A program made the position numbers and the translations under genes. Shown in pieces: positions 51,291 through 59,698 of a stretch of DNA of 64,000 bases (the first letter of the stretch is position 1; every line of letters begins with the position of its first letter). Source of the stretch: ENR-C20 sp942493145 (lineage in GTDB: Bacteria > Bacillota > Clostridia > Acetivibrionales > DTU013); contig OW818679.1 in assembly GCA_942493145.1 (NCBI GenBank), forward strand, positions 3,720,001 through 3,784,000, in the 5' to 3' direction. A model generated the notes under the pieces. It made no database searches, was not told where the DNA came from, and saw only the letters and a program-made list of their open reading frames with translations.

Positions 51291-52930
51291 AATTCCACCT
51301 CCGGTATCTTCTTTTCCTGAACCAGTTTATCCAGCAATACCGTATCCTTCCCCTTCAGCTTCTGGTTCAGGAACAGGTATGTAAGCCTGGCCATGTGCCC
51401 TCTGTCAAAGCTATCCTCTTTAAGTGCGGAATAGTAGTCCGCGTCTATGATACCAAAATCCCTTGCAGCTTCCATGGCATTGCTCCATTTGAAATCGTTG
51501 TTTGGGGAAGCGTCTGAATAGCCCAATATCCTGAGTAAAAATGTTATGTATGTAGCAGAATCGAGATTGAGCTCGCAACCGAACCTGCTGTTTGATATGC
51601 CCTCCGTAAGCTTGTAATGATAAAGATAACCTGCATAATGGCTTCCCCAGGACTTAACCGCGTCCACGAAGGGATGGGGGTAATTCTTTTCTTCCGCTTC
51701 CGCCTCACCTCCCAGTAATCTGGTAACCATAGCTGCTCCTTCAAGCTTTGTAGGAATGCGTTCAAGTTCAAATCCCTTGTCGGAGCCTTTAAAAAGGTTC
51801 AGAGCCTGCAGCTTCTCTGCCGCTTCATTTTCTGCAACTTCAGAACCTGCCGTATCATTTCCCGTTATTTCAGATCCCGTCTCTTCATTTTTAGCATCAT
51901 CGCTTCTCGAGGCTTCGGTTCCTGCCGCTTCATTCCTGCCGTCCCAGCCACCGATTCTCGCAAGGAGCCACCAGAATGCATAGGCCTTCATATTTGCATT
52001 TATATACTGGGAGTGGGCTGAGTAGCAGTCGTACCAGTCTACCCCCAGTACATGATTGTTCTGCCATTCCTGTCCCCAGTTTTTGTCCTGGACTTTGTCC
52101 CCATCACTGTCATATTCGCAATTGTCCTTGGCATATCTGTCCCCGTAATAGACTCCGTCAGGATCGTAGCTTTCAATATCTGCAAAGTCATACAGCACCT
52201 TGCTGTTGTTTATGCAAAAGTCCCTTATCTGCTGGTTCCTTACGGCCAGGTTCCCCTCTTCCCCCGTGCCATCCAAATGCCCGGTCATATACACAAAGGT
52301 CACAGCAGGGAAATCCGACTCCAGGGACTCCATCAAACTGAGATAGTTTTCGACGAATGCGCTGTCGGCTTTGGAAAGCTGTCCGCACCAGGACCAGACC
52401 ACCACATTGACGTCCTTGTTATTTTGCAGGTATTTCCTTGTCTCAGCTGCCCAGGTCTTGTTGTCGGGATTCCCCAGGTCCTTCTCCCCGCCGAACGGGT
52501 TGTCCCTCAGGTCCAGCGAATCGGTAGACAACCCTTTCTTATATATATATGGTTCTCCCTTGAAATATGTCATTCCCTCCAATCCATATGTGATTTGGCT
52601 GCCGTGAGAGGTATGCCCATAAGCTATGTGGAGGTCCTTTATTGCTGTGCTGATCCACTCCTCTGGTATCATGTCAGGATTTATGCAGTTGTGGTCGGCA
52701 ACCATAGTTTGGGCACCATCGGCCGGAGAAACACTTGCGGCTGTGGCGTCGCTTGCGGCTGTGGCGTCACTTGCGGCTGTCAAGTCGTTCGCCGCTGTGG
52801 CGTCTATTACCGATGTCGTATTTCCTTCAGCCTGCAGTATTTCTGTCTTTTCAGAATAGTTCCCGGCAAAGCAGGAACTTTCCATCATTATTAATAAAGC
52901 AGCCATAGATAGTATCAGTTTTTTTCTCAT
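51287..52930 (-). CDS. Surface protein with S-layer-homology-like C-terminus and SGNH-like domain
   Basis: A 547-residue exported protein (MRKKLILSMAALLIMMESSC, signal). After a low-complexity Ala/Thr/Ser/Asp linker comes a 240-residue domain (LHIAYGHTSHGSQITYGLEG, VVVWSWCGQLSKAD, FVYMTGHLDGTG, VDWYDCYSAHSQYINANMKA) that resembles an SGNH-type fold and could be a carbohydrate esterase. A second acidic linker leads to repeats like SLH domains (PTKLEGAAMVTRLLG, PFVDAVKSWGSHYAGYLYHY, EAARDFGIIDADYY) for cell-wall anchoring. ATG 52930 follows TTAGGAGTG. The gene is embedded between the nucleotide-sugar dehydrogenase and Wzz genes. Confidence 0.7.
   Translation of the reverse strand: MRKKLILSMAALLIMMESSCFAGNYSEKTEILQAEGNTTSVIDATAANDLTAASDATAASDATAASVSPADGAQTMVADHNCINPDMIPEEWISTAIKDLHIAYGHTSHGSQITYGLEGMTYFKGEPYIYKKGLSTDSLDLRDNPFGGEKDLGNPDNKTWAAETRKYLQNNKDVNVVVWSWCGQLSKADSAFVENYLSLMESLESDFPAVTFVYMTGHLDGTGEEGNLAVRNQQIRDFCINNSKVLYDFADIESYDPDGVYYGDRYAKDNCEYDSDGDKVQDKNWGQEWQNNHVLGVDWYDCYSAHSQYINANMKAYAFWWLLARIGGWDGRNEAAGTEASRSDDAKNEETGSEITGNDTAGSEVAENEAAEKLQALNLFKGSDKGFELERIPTKLEGAAMVTRLLGGEAEAEEKNYPHPFVDAVKSWGSHYAGYLYHYKLTEGISNSRFGCELNLDSATYITFLLRILGYSDASPNNDFKWSNAMEAARDFGIIDADYYSALKEDSFDRGHMARLTYLFLNQKLKGKDTVLLDKLVQEKKIPEVEL
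52734..52805 (-). repeat. In-frame 18-base tandem repeat in the surface protein
   Basis: Four 18-base units (52734-52751, 52752-52769, 52770-52787, 52788-52805) encode the six-residue repeat ATAASD after the signal peptide. Confidence 0.9.
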
Positions 52931-52967
52931 AAACGCACTCCTAATATAGTTAAAATTGGCCAATTAA

Positions 52968-54281
52968 TTATAGCCTCCAGTATGTAAACCCGCTTTTTAA
53001 GGCTTGATCCTTTGGGTATATGCCCTTTACATCTATCAGGATATAGCTGTCACCAACGAATTTCTTTTTAAGCTCCTCCAGGTCTATGGTTTCAAATTCC
53101 CTGTGAGAAACCGCTACAACTATTGCATCGGCCTCCCCTCTGATCTGTTCAATATCTATAAGGGAAATGCCGTATTCCCTAAAGGTTTCCTCCGGATCCG
53201 CAACAGGATCGGTGACAACAACCTGCATCCCGTAATCCCTTAACTCATCAATGATGTCAATTACTCTGGAGTTCCGGATATCGGGTACGTTTTCCTTAAA
53301 GGTTATGCCCATTATAACCACTTTGGAACCGTTAACAGGCTTCCCTGCCTTAATCAGCTGCTTTACGGTGTTTTCAGCCACATACCGTCCCATCCCATCA
53401 TTTATCCTCCTGCCGGAAAGGATTATCTGCGGGTGATAGCCAATCAGCTCGGATTTGTATGAAAGGTAATAGGGATCCACCCCAATACAGTGGCCCCCCA
53501 CCAGACCGGGAGAGAACCTGATATAGTTCCATTTTGTCGCTGCGGCTTCAAGTACTGCCTTTGTATCTATCCCGAGCTTGTGAAATATGATGGACAATTC
53601 ATTCATGAATGCAATATTTATATCCCGCTGGGCATTTTCAATGACCTTTGCCGCCTCTGCAACCTTTATGGATTCTGCCCTGTAAACTCCCGCCTCAACG
53701 ATCAGCCCGTAAACCTTTGCGATTTCCTCCAGCGCTTCGTTATCGCACCCGGAAACGATCTTCCTTACTTTGGTAACAGTATGAACCTTATCCCCGGGAT
53801 TTATCCTTTCGGGAGAATAACCCGCCTTGAATTCGATGCCGCATTTAAATCCCGATTCCTCTTCCAATATTGGGATGCATATTTCTTCTGTAACTCCAGG
53901 ATAGACAGTCGATTCAAAAACCACCACCGTTCCTTTCTGCAGATTCCTGCCGGCAATTCGGCTGGCTTTTTCCAATGCGTCCAGATCGGGCTTTTTGCTT
54001 TTGTCGACCGGCGTTGGAACAGCTACGACAATAAAGCCCGCTTCTTTCAGGAGCGCTTCATCCGATGTGAAAACAAGGGTGCTCCCCAGCAGCTTTTCTC
54101 TTCCGATTTCATTTGTGGAATCGACTCCCCGTTTATAGAGTGCCACCTTCTCTTTATTGGTATCAAAGCCTATTGTCATAACTTTTCTGGCGAATTCAAA
54201 GGCCAGTGGCAGGCCGACATAGCCCAGTCCTATTACAGCAATTTTTTTATCCCCGCGAATAAGCTCATCAAATATTTGCAT
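52968..54281 (-). CDS. UDP-N-acetylhexosamine dehydrogenase (nucleotide-sugar dehydrogenase)
   Basis: A 437-residue NAD-dependent two-step dehydrogenase of the WbpA/TviB type, which oxidises C6 of a UDP-HexNAc to the uronic acid. It has NAD-binding IAVIGLGYVGLPLAFEF, VVAVPTPVD, ESTVYPGVTEE and the catalytic cysteine in VGGHCIGVDPYYL. Beside a WbpP/TviC-like epimerase, the product is probably UDP-N-acetylgalactosaminuronate, but the order of the two steps is not visible. Confidence 0.88.
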   Translation of the reverse strand: MQIFDELIRGDKKIAVIGLGYVGLPLAFEFARKVMTIGFDTNKEKVALYKRGVDSTNEIGREKLLGSTLVFTSDEALLKEAGFIVVAVPTPVDKSKKPDLDALEKASRIAGRNLQKGTVVVFESTVYPGVTEEICIPILEEESGFKCGIEFKAGYSPERINPGDKVHTVTKVRKIVSGCDNEALEEIAKVYGLIVEAGVYRAESIKVAEAAKVIENAQRDINIAFMNELSIIFHKLGIDTKAVLEAAATKWNYIRFSPGLVGGHCIGVDPYYLSYKSELIGYHPQIILSGRRINDGMGRYVAENTVKQLIKAGKPVNGSKVVIMGITFKENVPDIRNSRVIDIIDELRDYGMQVVVTDPVADPEETFREYGISLIDIEQIRGEADAIVVAVSHREFETIDLEELKKKFVGDSYILIDVKGIYPKDQALKSGFTYWRL

Positions 54282-55579
54282 TACGCACCCTCCCGTCCTT
54301 TTGTCAAAAGCTCACAATATATTTCAAAAATGTTTTTCGCATATTGCTCCAGTGAATTCTCCAGTGCAAACTGCCTCGAGTTACGGGAAAACTTTCTGAG
54401 CATGTCTCCGTCGTTATAAAGCTTTTCAATTTTTACCGCCAGCTGCACAGAATTGCCCCTCTTAAACAGAAAGCCGTCTGTACCGTCCCTCACGATTTCC
54501 GGATTCCCCCCTGTATCTGATGCAATTACGGGAATACCCAGAGACTTTGACTCCAGTATGGTCATGGAACAATTCTCATGCCAGTTGGACGGAACTATTG
54601 ATATCCTTGCTCTGCTTATGCATTCCTTAAGCTCATCTCCGCTGAGAAATCCCCGGTAAATTATGTTCTTGTGGCCTGCAAGCCGTCCGGCATAATCACC
54701 TTCACCCGCTACGACAAAGGTTATGCCGGGGAGCCTTTCAGCCGCCTCCACCAGCACATCCAAGCCTTTCGAGATGCACAGCCTTCCAAAATAGAGAACA
54801 TAGCCGACGGCGTTACGGCTGTTGCCGGATGTCCCAAAACCGTTGGGCGCTTTGGTTGTCCTGGGCGCTTCGGTTGTCCTGGACGCTTCGGAAACCCAAG
54901 GCGCTTCGGAGACCCGGGGAGAAAAATTCCTGATGACCCTCATATCCCGATGTTCAAACCCGAAATCCCTGAACATATCTGCCATAAACATGCTGGGGAA
55001 TATCATGGTGTCTATTTTGTAATAAGTCTTGAGTGTCCTGTACAGCAGGCCTTCCAAATACCCAATTATGCTTTTTGCTTTGGAGCCATGTATACAGCCG
55101 GTCCTGATACAGTTTCCATATCCACCTTTCATGCAAAGGGTGCATATCTCATTTTTTTCATAATTATAGAGGCTGTGGTTGGGACAAATAAGGTTGGCGT
55201 CATGGATGGTCATGACTATAGGGATATTGAACCGCTTGAGTTCATATATAATGGACGGCGTTATCTGGAAGTTGATATTGTTCAGATGCGCTATATCGGG
55301 TTTTTCCTCCTCCAGCAGTTTCCTGATTTTTTTCCTGGCCTCGAAGGAATAGATGATTCCGAAAGGATATCGCAGCTTTTCAAATAGTCCGGCTCCATGA
55401 AAGTCCTTGTTTCTCATGTTTATATCATCCCTGTGGAAGTTCACGGAGTTTCTTTCATCGCTCATTCCAAAGTATACTGCCTTGTTCCCCATATTGCAGA
55501 GTTCCCGTGCTAACTGGAACATGTATGTTTCCGCGCCGGCTTTTTCGTATAGGAACTTGTTTACAAAAAGTATCTTCAA
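54281..55579 (-). CDS. Glycosyltransferase family 4 protein
   Basis: A 432-residue GT4 enzyme with MKILFVNKFLYEKAGAETYM, a cysteine cluster typical of one GT4 branch (CTLCMKGGYGNCIRTGC), VLYFGRLCISKGLDVLVEAA and ESKSLGIPVIASDTGGNPEI. A loop near residue 230 holds an inserted repeat (VSEAPWVSEASRTTEAPRTT) encoded by an 18-base tandem repeat. The stop overlaps the dehydrogenase start. Confidence 0.9.
   Translation of the reverse strand: MKILFVNKFLYEKAGAETYMFQLARELCNMGNKAVYFGMSDERNSVNFHRDDINMRNKDFHGAGLFEKLRYPFGIIYSFEARKKIRKLLEEEKPDIAHLNNINFQITPSIIYELKRFNIPIVMTIHDANLICPNHSLYNYEKNEICTLCMKGGYGNCIRTGCIHGSKAKSIIGYLEGLLYRTLKTYYKIDTMIFPSMFMADMFRDFGFEHRDMRVIRNFSPRVSEAPWVSEASRTTEAPRTTKAPNGFGTSGNSRNAVGYVLYFGRLCISKGLDVLVEAAERLPGITFVVAGEGDYAGRLAGHKNIIYRGFLSGDELKECISRARISIVPSNWHENCSMTILESKSLGIPVIASDTGGNPEIVRDGTDGFLFKRGNSVQLAVKIEKLYNDGDMLRKFSRNSRQFALENSLEQYAKNIFEIYCELLTKGREGA
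54845..54916 (-). repeat. In-frame 18-base tandem repeat inside a glycosyltransferase
   Basis: Four 18-base units (54845-54862, 54863-54880, 54881-54898, 54899-54916) encode six-residue repeats of the type [VT][ST]EA[PS][WR]. Confidence 0.9.
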
Positions 55580-55617
55580 GCATCTTCACATCCCATCATT
55601 TGAATACCGGTCAAAGG

Positions 55618-56625
55618 TTAATCACAAGCCTCCAAATACCAGTCCACTGTCAGTTCCAGCCCTTTTTCAAATCCGATTTCCGGTTTATATTTCAAAAGCC
55701 GCTCCGCCTTGCCCGTATCAGCATTTGAATGCCTTACATCGCCTGGGCGCGGAGGTGCATACTCCGGATCGATTTCTCTTCCGAGCAGGCTGCACAGTTT
55801 TCTGTAAAGACTGTTAATAGTGATCCTGTCTCCGCATGCAATATTGAACACTTCACCGTATGCCTCTTCCCCTGACAGGCATACTTTGAGATTTGCCTGC
55901 ACTACGTTGCCGATATATGTAAAGTCTCTCGATTGCTCCCCGTCTCCATATATGATTGAAGGGCGTCCGTATATTATGTTGTTTACGAACAATGGTATGA
56001 CAGCCGCATATTGTGAAAATGGGTCCTGCCTTTTGCCAAAAACGTTGAAATACCGGAGTCCTATTGTTTTAAGCCCGTACAGTTCATAGAAATTCCTGGC
56101 ATACAATTCACAGGTCTTTTTGGTAATAGCATAAGGAGAAGCTGGATTACCTGTAATACCCTCAATTTTGGGCAGGCTGATGCTATCCCCATAGACAGAA
56201 GATGATGAAGCATAGATAAATCTGCTCACGTGGTTCTCCCGTGCGGCCAGCAACATATTCAAGGTTCCGCTTATATTGACCGCATTTGTAGTTGCAGGGT
56301 CTTCAATCGACCGTGGCACCGACCCCAATGCAGCCTGATGCAGAACATAGTCAATCCCATCACAACAGCCATGGCATATGTTGATATCCCTGATGTCTCC
56401 TTCTATGAATTCAAAGTTCTGATACTCAAAAAACCTTTCAATGTTTTTTATTTTCCCTGTTGAAAGGTTGTCCAGAACGCGAACCGAACACCCCAGTTCA
56501 AGCAGCTTCTCAACAATATTTGAGCCGATGAAGCCGGCACCTCCGGTCACAAGAAAATTTGAAGCACTTAAATCACCTAAGGCGTATATATCATTTGAAG
56601 CGTATTTATCGACAACTGTGTCCAC
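55618..56625 (-). CDS. UDP-N-acetylglucosamine 4-epimerase-like (WbpP/TviC type)
   Basis: A 335-residue extended short-chain dehydrogenase. It has NAD-binding FLVTGGAGFIGSNIVEKLLE, HQAALGSVPRSIEDP (characteristic of the WbpP/TviC branch), the catalytic SSSSVYG serine, and SPYAITKK with Tyr-x3-Lys. The branch converts UDP-GlcNAc(A) to UDP-GalNAc(A). It starts with GTG at 56625 after AAGGGGGGC; about 20 extra residues precede the fold. It pairs with the dehydrogenase at 52968. Confidence 0.88.
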   Translation of the reverse strand: MDTVVDKYASNDIYALGDLSASNFLVTGGAGFIGSNIVEKLLELGCSVRVLDNLSTGKIKNIERFFEYQNFEFIEGDIRDINICHGCCDGIDYVLHQAALGSVPRSIEDPATTNAVNISGTLNMLLAARENHVSRFIYASSSSVYGDSISLPKIEGITGNPASPYAITKKTCELYARNFYELYGLKTIGLRYFNVFGKRQDPFSQYAAVIPLFVNNIIYGRPSIIYGDGEQSRDFTYIGNVVQANLKVCLSGEEAYGEVFNIACGDRITINSLYRKLCSLLGREIDPEYAPPRPGDVRHSNADTGKAERLLKYKPEIGFEKGLELTVDWYLEACD

Positions 56626-56645
56626 ATTGAAGCCCCCCTTCGAGC

Positions 56646-57314
56646 CTAATATGCCTGCTTGTCTCCAAACAGGACAGGTATTGTTTTAATAATGATTTTA
56701 AAGTCGTATATAAAATTACGTTCCCGTATGTACTTAAGGTCCAGCCTGACCATTTCTTCAAAACCAAGCCTGTTTCGACCGCTGATCTGCCAAAGTCCGG
56801 TAAGGCCCGGCTTAACTGACAGCCTGAGATTGTGCCAGGCATTGTACTTCAGTACTTCCCTGACTATGGGAGGCCTTGGCCCTACAATGCTCATATCTCC
56901 CATGAGGACATTCAGCAACTGGGGAAGCTCATCAATACTTGTTTTTCTGATGAATTTTCCGAATTCGGTTATCCTCGGGTCATTTCTCATTTTGAACATA
57001 CATCCCTGAACTTCATTTCTTTCCTCAAGCAATTCAAACTTATCCTCAGCATCAGTCACCATAGACCGGAATTTATACATTTTGAATATCCTGCCCTTAT
57101 ATCCGCTTCTCTCCTGTATAAAGAAAACCGGACCGTGGGAATCAAGCTTGATAGCTGCTGAAATAATGATAAAAAAAGGAATCAGCAGTACTATCCCTAT
57201 AAGGGACACAATAATATCAAAGATCCTTTTCGCACTAAGATATCTTGCGGTTACGTTGCTGAACAGAGCTTTTTGGTCAACAACGCTCGTGGCTCTTGAT
57301 TGAATATCAATCAT
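56646..57314 (-). CDS. Initiating polyprenyl-phosphate sugar-phosphate transferase
   Basis: A 222-residue member of the bacterial sugar transferase family that loads the first sugar phosphate onto undecaprenyl phosphate. One N-terminal membrane helix (IFDIIVSLIGIVLLIPFFII) is followed by the conserved catalytic domain: FFIQERSGYKGRIFKMYKFR, RKTSIDELPQLLNVLMGDMS, GPRPP and KPGLTGLWQISGR. It is the short form lacking the extra N-terminal helices of WbaP/CpsE. TTGGAG precedes the ATG at 57314. Confidence 0.92.
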   Translation of the reverse strand: MIDIQSRATSVVDQKALFSNVTARYLSAKRIFDIIVSLIGIVLLIPFFIIISAAIKLDSHGPVFFIQERSGYKGRIFKMYKFRSMVTDAEDKFELLEERNEVQGCMFKMRNDPRITEFGKFIRKTSIDELPQLLNVLMGDMSIVGPRPPIVREVLKYNAWHNLRLSVKPGLTGLWQISGRNRLGFEEMVRLDLKYIRERNFIYDFKIIIKTIPVLFGDKQAY

Positions 57315-57340
57315 ATGCAATACTCCAAGGTATATTTTGA

Positions 57341-58057
57341 TTAGACTGCCAGCGGTCTTAATTCACAATTCAGTATGTTTTCTGCATTCCGCTCAAACAG
57401 CTTCCTGGCATTCTCCTCTCCGACCCATTTCGAAACCTGCCTGAAAGCCGGCTGGAACCAGTTTTCATAATCTTCAGCATAATGGGCATTAGACGCTACA
57501 AAGGCTACCATATTACATCTGATCAGTTCTTTTACATAGTCCCTTGTGTTCCTTCCATATATCCCTGTTATGCTCGCTGCATCGACCTGAATCATACAGC
57601 CTGCCTTTATATATTCCGAAATAATTTTATTGTCCTTAAGAAAATTCCTGTTTCTCTCCGGATGTGCAATAATCGGCGTGGTTTCACCAAGCTGGGATGC
57701 AAGAAGCACCTCCAACCCTCTTTCGGGCAGACAATTGAACGGAAATTCAACCACCAGATACCTGGTTCCTTCAATAGTCAGTCTTTTTAATTCATTTACT
57801 GTCAGGGGAGCAGAAGGGTCCATAAATACCTCAAACCCCAGTTTTAGATTGATGTCATACTCGTGGAGCCGGTACAGAACTTCCTGGTAATTTTCATTAA
57901 GCCTATCGGTACAGAAAAGTTTTTCATGGGAATGCGGAGTCGCTATTATTGTTTTTATACCGGCTTTTTCTGCAGCTTCCAACATTCTGACAGACTGCTG
58001 AATTGTACTCGGGCCATCATCTACCCCAAATATTATATGGCTATGTAAGTCTATTAT
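57341..58057 (-). CDS. cpsB: CpsB/YwqE-like tyrosine phosphatase (PHP domain) with an apparent AUA start
   Basis: A 238-residue PHP-fold, metal-dependent phosphatase that dephosphorylates the tyrosine autokinase in capsule regulation. Conserved metal ligands are in DLHSHIIFGVDDGPST at the very N-terminus, then IIATPHSHE, and IAHPERNRN later. The usual start MIDxHSH is here encoded ATA-ATA-GAC. The only in-frame ATG is at 57985, which would remove the essential HSH and DDGP motifs. GGGAAGG lies a proper distance before the ATA at 58057. Either AUA is used or the start has mutated. It is the first gene of the 27-kb locus. Confidence 0.75.
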   Translation of the reverse strand: MIDLHSHIIFGVDDGPSTIQQSVRMLEAAEKAGIKTIIATPHSHEKLFCTDRLNENYQEVLYRLHEYDINLKLGFEVFMDPSAPLTVNELKRLTIEGTRYLVVEFPFNCLPERGLEVLLASQLGETTPIIAHPERNRNFLKDNKIISEYIKAGCMIQVDAASITGIYGRNTRDYVKELIRCNMVAFVASNAHYAEDYENWFQPAFRQVSKWVGEENARKLFERNAENILNCELRPLAV

Positions 58058-58296
58058 AAGAACACCTTCCCGCTGATAATTTTTCTATAAAGTATATAGA
58101 TAGATTATTCCAGGGGGGATAAATTTAGAACGGCATCGGGGGGTTATGAGACGGAAATTTGGACAAAGTGTTAGACTTAGGCATCAGATTAAGCTCTGAT
58201 GGCCCTCACAAGCCGGCCAGGTGTAATATGAATTTTTTTAATGATTTTGGTATCAAAACTATAACAATATTAATAATCTATTTCAATAAAAAAATA
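58058..58296 (-). promoter_or_regulatory. Leader of the exopolysaccharide locus
   Basis: This 239-base spacer precedes cpsB. It contains a perfect 7-bp inverted repeat CATCAGA/TCTGATG (58182-58201) and a TATACT-like -10 near 58075 with a poor -35. No strong promoter is evident, so transcription may need an activator or run through from upstream genes. I see no terminator for the 58297 gene. Confidence 0.35.
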
Positions 58297-59667
58297 TCAG
58301 TATGCTGGGTGCGGGAATACAATATCGGCTGTTTTTGCCTTATCCGGCCAGATAACCTGCCACTTTCCGTCCAGCACCTGAACACAAACCTGGCCAGCTG
58401 CAGTTCCCAATCTTTCATTCTGATTGTACCGAATACTGCCGTCAGCTAACTCTGTACCTGCAGTATCAAACTTGACTCCGTCATATAGCGAAAACCACAT
58501 GACAGGCGAATCACTATCTATATCAGTTCCATAAAGTGCATTAGCAATAGCTTCCCTGTCTGACGATCCGGCACGTTCAACAGCATCTGTCAGTACTCCC
58601 ATCCCAAGCCATCCATTGCCTGTTTCAATAGGCAGGGGATGATTATTATGTGTTTTGAGGTAGTTATCATAATATTCAATAGAATTCTGGTTTTTAATAC
58701 CGAAAGACAGATTATAATCGGTTGTTGCCATGATGTATGCACCTGTTATACTTCCAACATTTTCAAGCCATTCTGGTGCTGTAAACCCTGTTCCCATACC
58801 GATAATCGGTACAGTACAGTTAAATTTATACATTTGTCTTGTAAAGAGTTCTGCTTCGTTCAGGAATAAAGGTACAAATACTGCATCAGGATTTTCCTGT
58901 TTTAGCCTGTTCACAATTGCACCAAAGTCGGTTAAATTGGTCTGCACAGCTTCAGATACAACTATTTCAAACCCTATCCTGTAGGATAAAGTCTTCAGGT
59001 TCGCCAAAACGGATGAACCCCAGTCACTTGAGTCATATACTATAGCCAGTTTTTCAATTTCCCCTGAATTTGTTACCGTTGCAAGGTATTTCAATAATAG
59101 CTCCTGCATGTCGGCAGTATCCGCAGCACCCAGGTTGCACCGGTATACGAATTTATTGCGGCCATTGCTCATTATATTATCAGAAACTGCATTTGTTACC
59201 ATAAGCGGAACCCTGCTCTTTATGGCAATAGGAGCAATGGCAGCTGCAACCGCGCTGTTATATGGTCCGATAAGTGCGCTTACCTTTTCTTCTTCAATCA
59301 GCCTCTGTATTTCAATGACACCGTTTTCCGGTTTGCCATTTGTATCACTGACAACAAGCTCGATCTTTCTGCCATTCATGGATTTGATGCCGCCATTGTT
59401 ATTAACATAATCTGTATACATCTGAACGCCTTCCAGCTGATATTTGCCTGCATACGATGTGGTTCCCGTTATAGGCATCATTACACCGATTCTGATCGTT
59501 TCTTCATAAGCATCAGCTGCAGAAGCTGTCGGTACAACCCCAGTCTGTACCACAGCGGCCGCCATAGTTGTTTCAGCAGCTGCAGTGTTGTTTCCTGGTG
59601 CACATCCTGTAGAGAGTGCCAGCATCATTATCAATACCAATGAAGATGATAAAATTCTTCTGTTCAT
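58297..59667 (-). CDS. Branched-chain amino-acid-type solute-binding lipoprotein
   Basis: A 456-residue type I periplasmic-binding-fold lipoprotein (signal MNRRILSSSLVLIMMLALSTGC, lipobox LSTGC). It has IRIGVMMPITGTTSYAGKYQ, VSALIGPYNSAVAAAIAPIA and VFVPLFLNEAELF, matching the Leu/Ile/Val- or amide-binding group. No permease or ATPase genes lie nearby. Last gene of the group with the two-component system, so it may serve as a ligand sensor accessory. Several Ala/Thr residues after the lipid cysteine form a flexible linker. Confidence 0.85.
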   Translation of the reverse strand: MNRRILSSSLVLIMMLALSTGCAPGNNTAAAETTMAAAVVQTGVVPTASAADAYEETIRIGVMMPITGTTSYAGKYQLEGVQMYTDYVNNNGGIKSMNGRKIELVVSDTNGKPENGVIEIQRLIEEEKVSALIGPYNSAVAAAIAPIAIKSRVPLMVTNAVSDNIMSNGRNKFVYRCNLGAADTADMQELLLKYLATVTNSGEIEKLAIVYDSSDWGSSVLANLKTLSYRIGFEIVVSEAVQTNLTDFGAIVNRLKQENPDAVFVPLFLNEAELFTRQMYKFNCTVPIIGMGTGFTAPEWLENVGSITGAYIMATTDYNLSFGIKNQNSIEYYDNYLKTHNNHPLPIETGNGWLGMGVLTDAVERAGSSDREAIANALYGTDIDSDSPVMWFSLYDGVKFDTAGTELADGSIRYNQNERLGTAAGQVCVQVLDGKWQVIWPDKAKTADIVFPHPAY

Positions 59668-59698
59668 GTTTATTCTCCTTTGATATTTGCTTTATTCA

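Noticed and set aside
52052..52894. Plus-strand ORF of 280 codons antisense to the surface protein
   Set aside because: It is a shadow frame of the SLH-like gene, Cys- and Val-rich with repeats mirroring the 18-base array, and has no promoter or ribosome site.
53490..54419. Long plus-strand ORF of 309 codons antisense to the nucleotide-sugar dehydrogenase
   Set aside because: The opposite strand encodes a clear dehydrogenase with all motifs; the plus ORF has a composition skew expected from the shadow of a GC-rich gene and no ribosome site.
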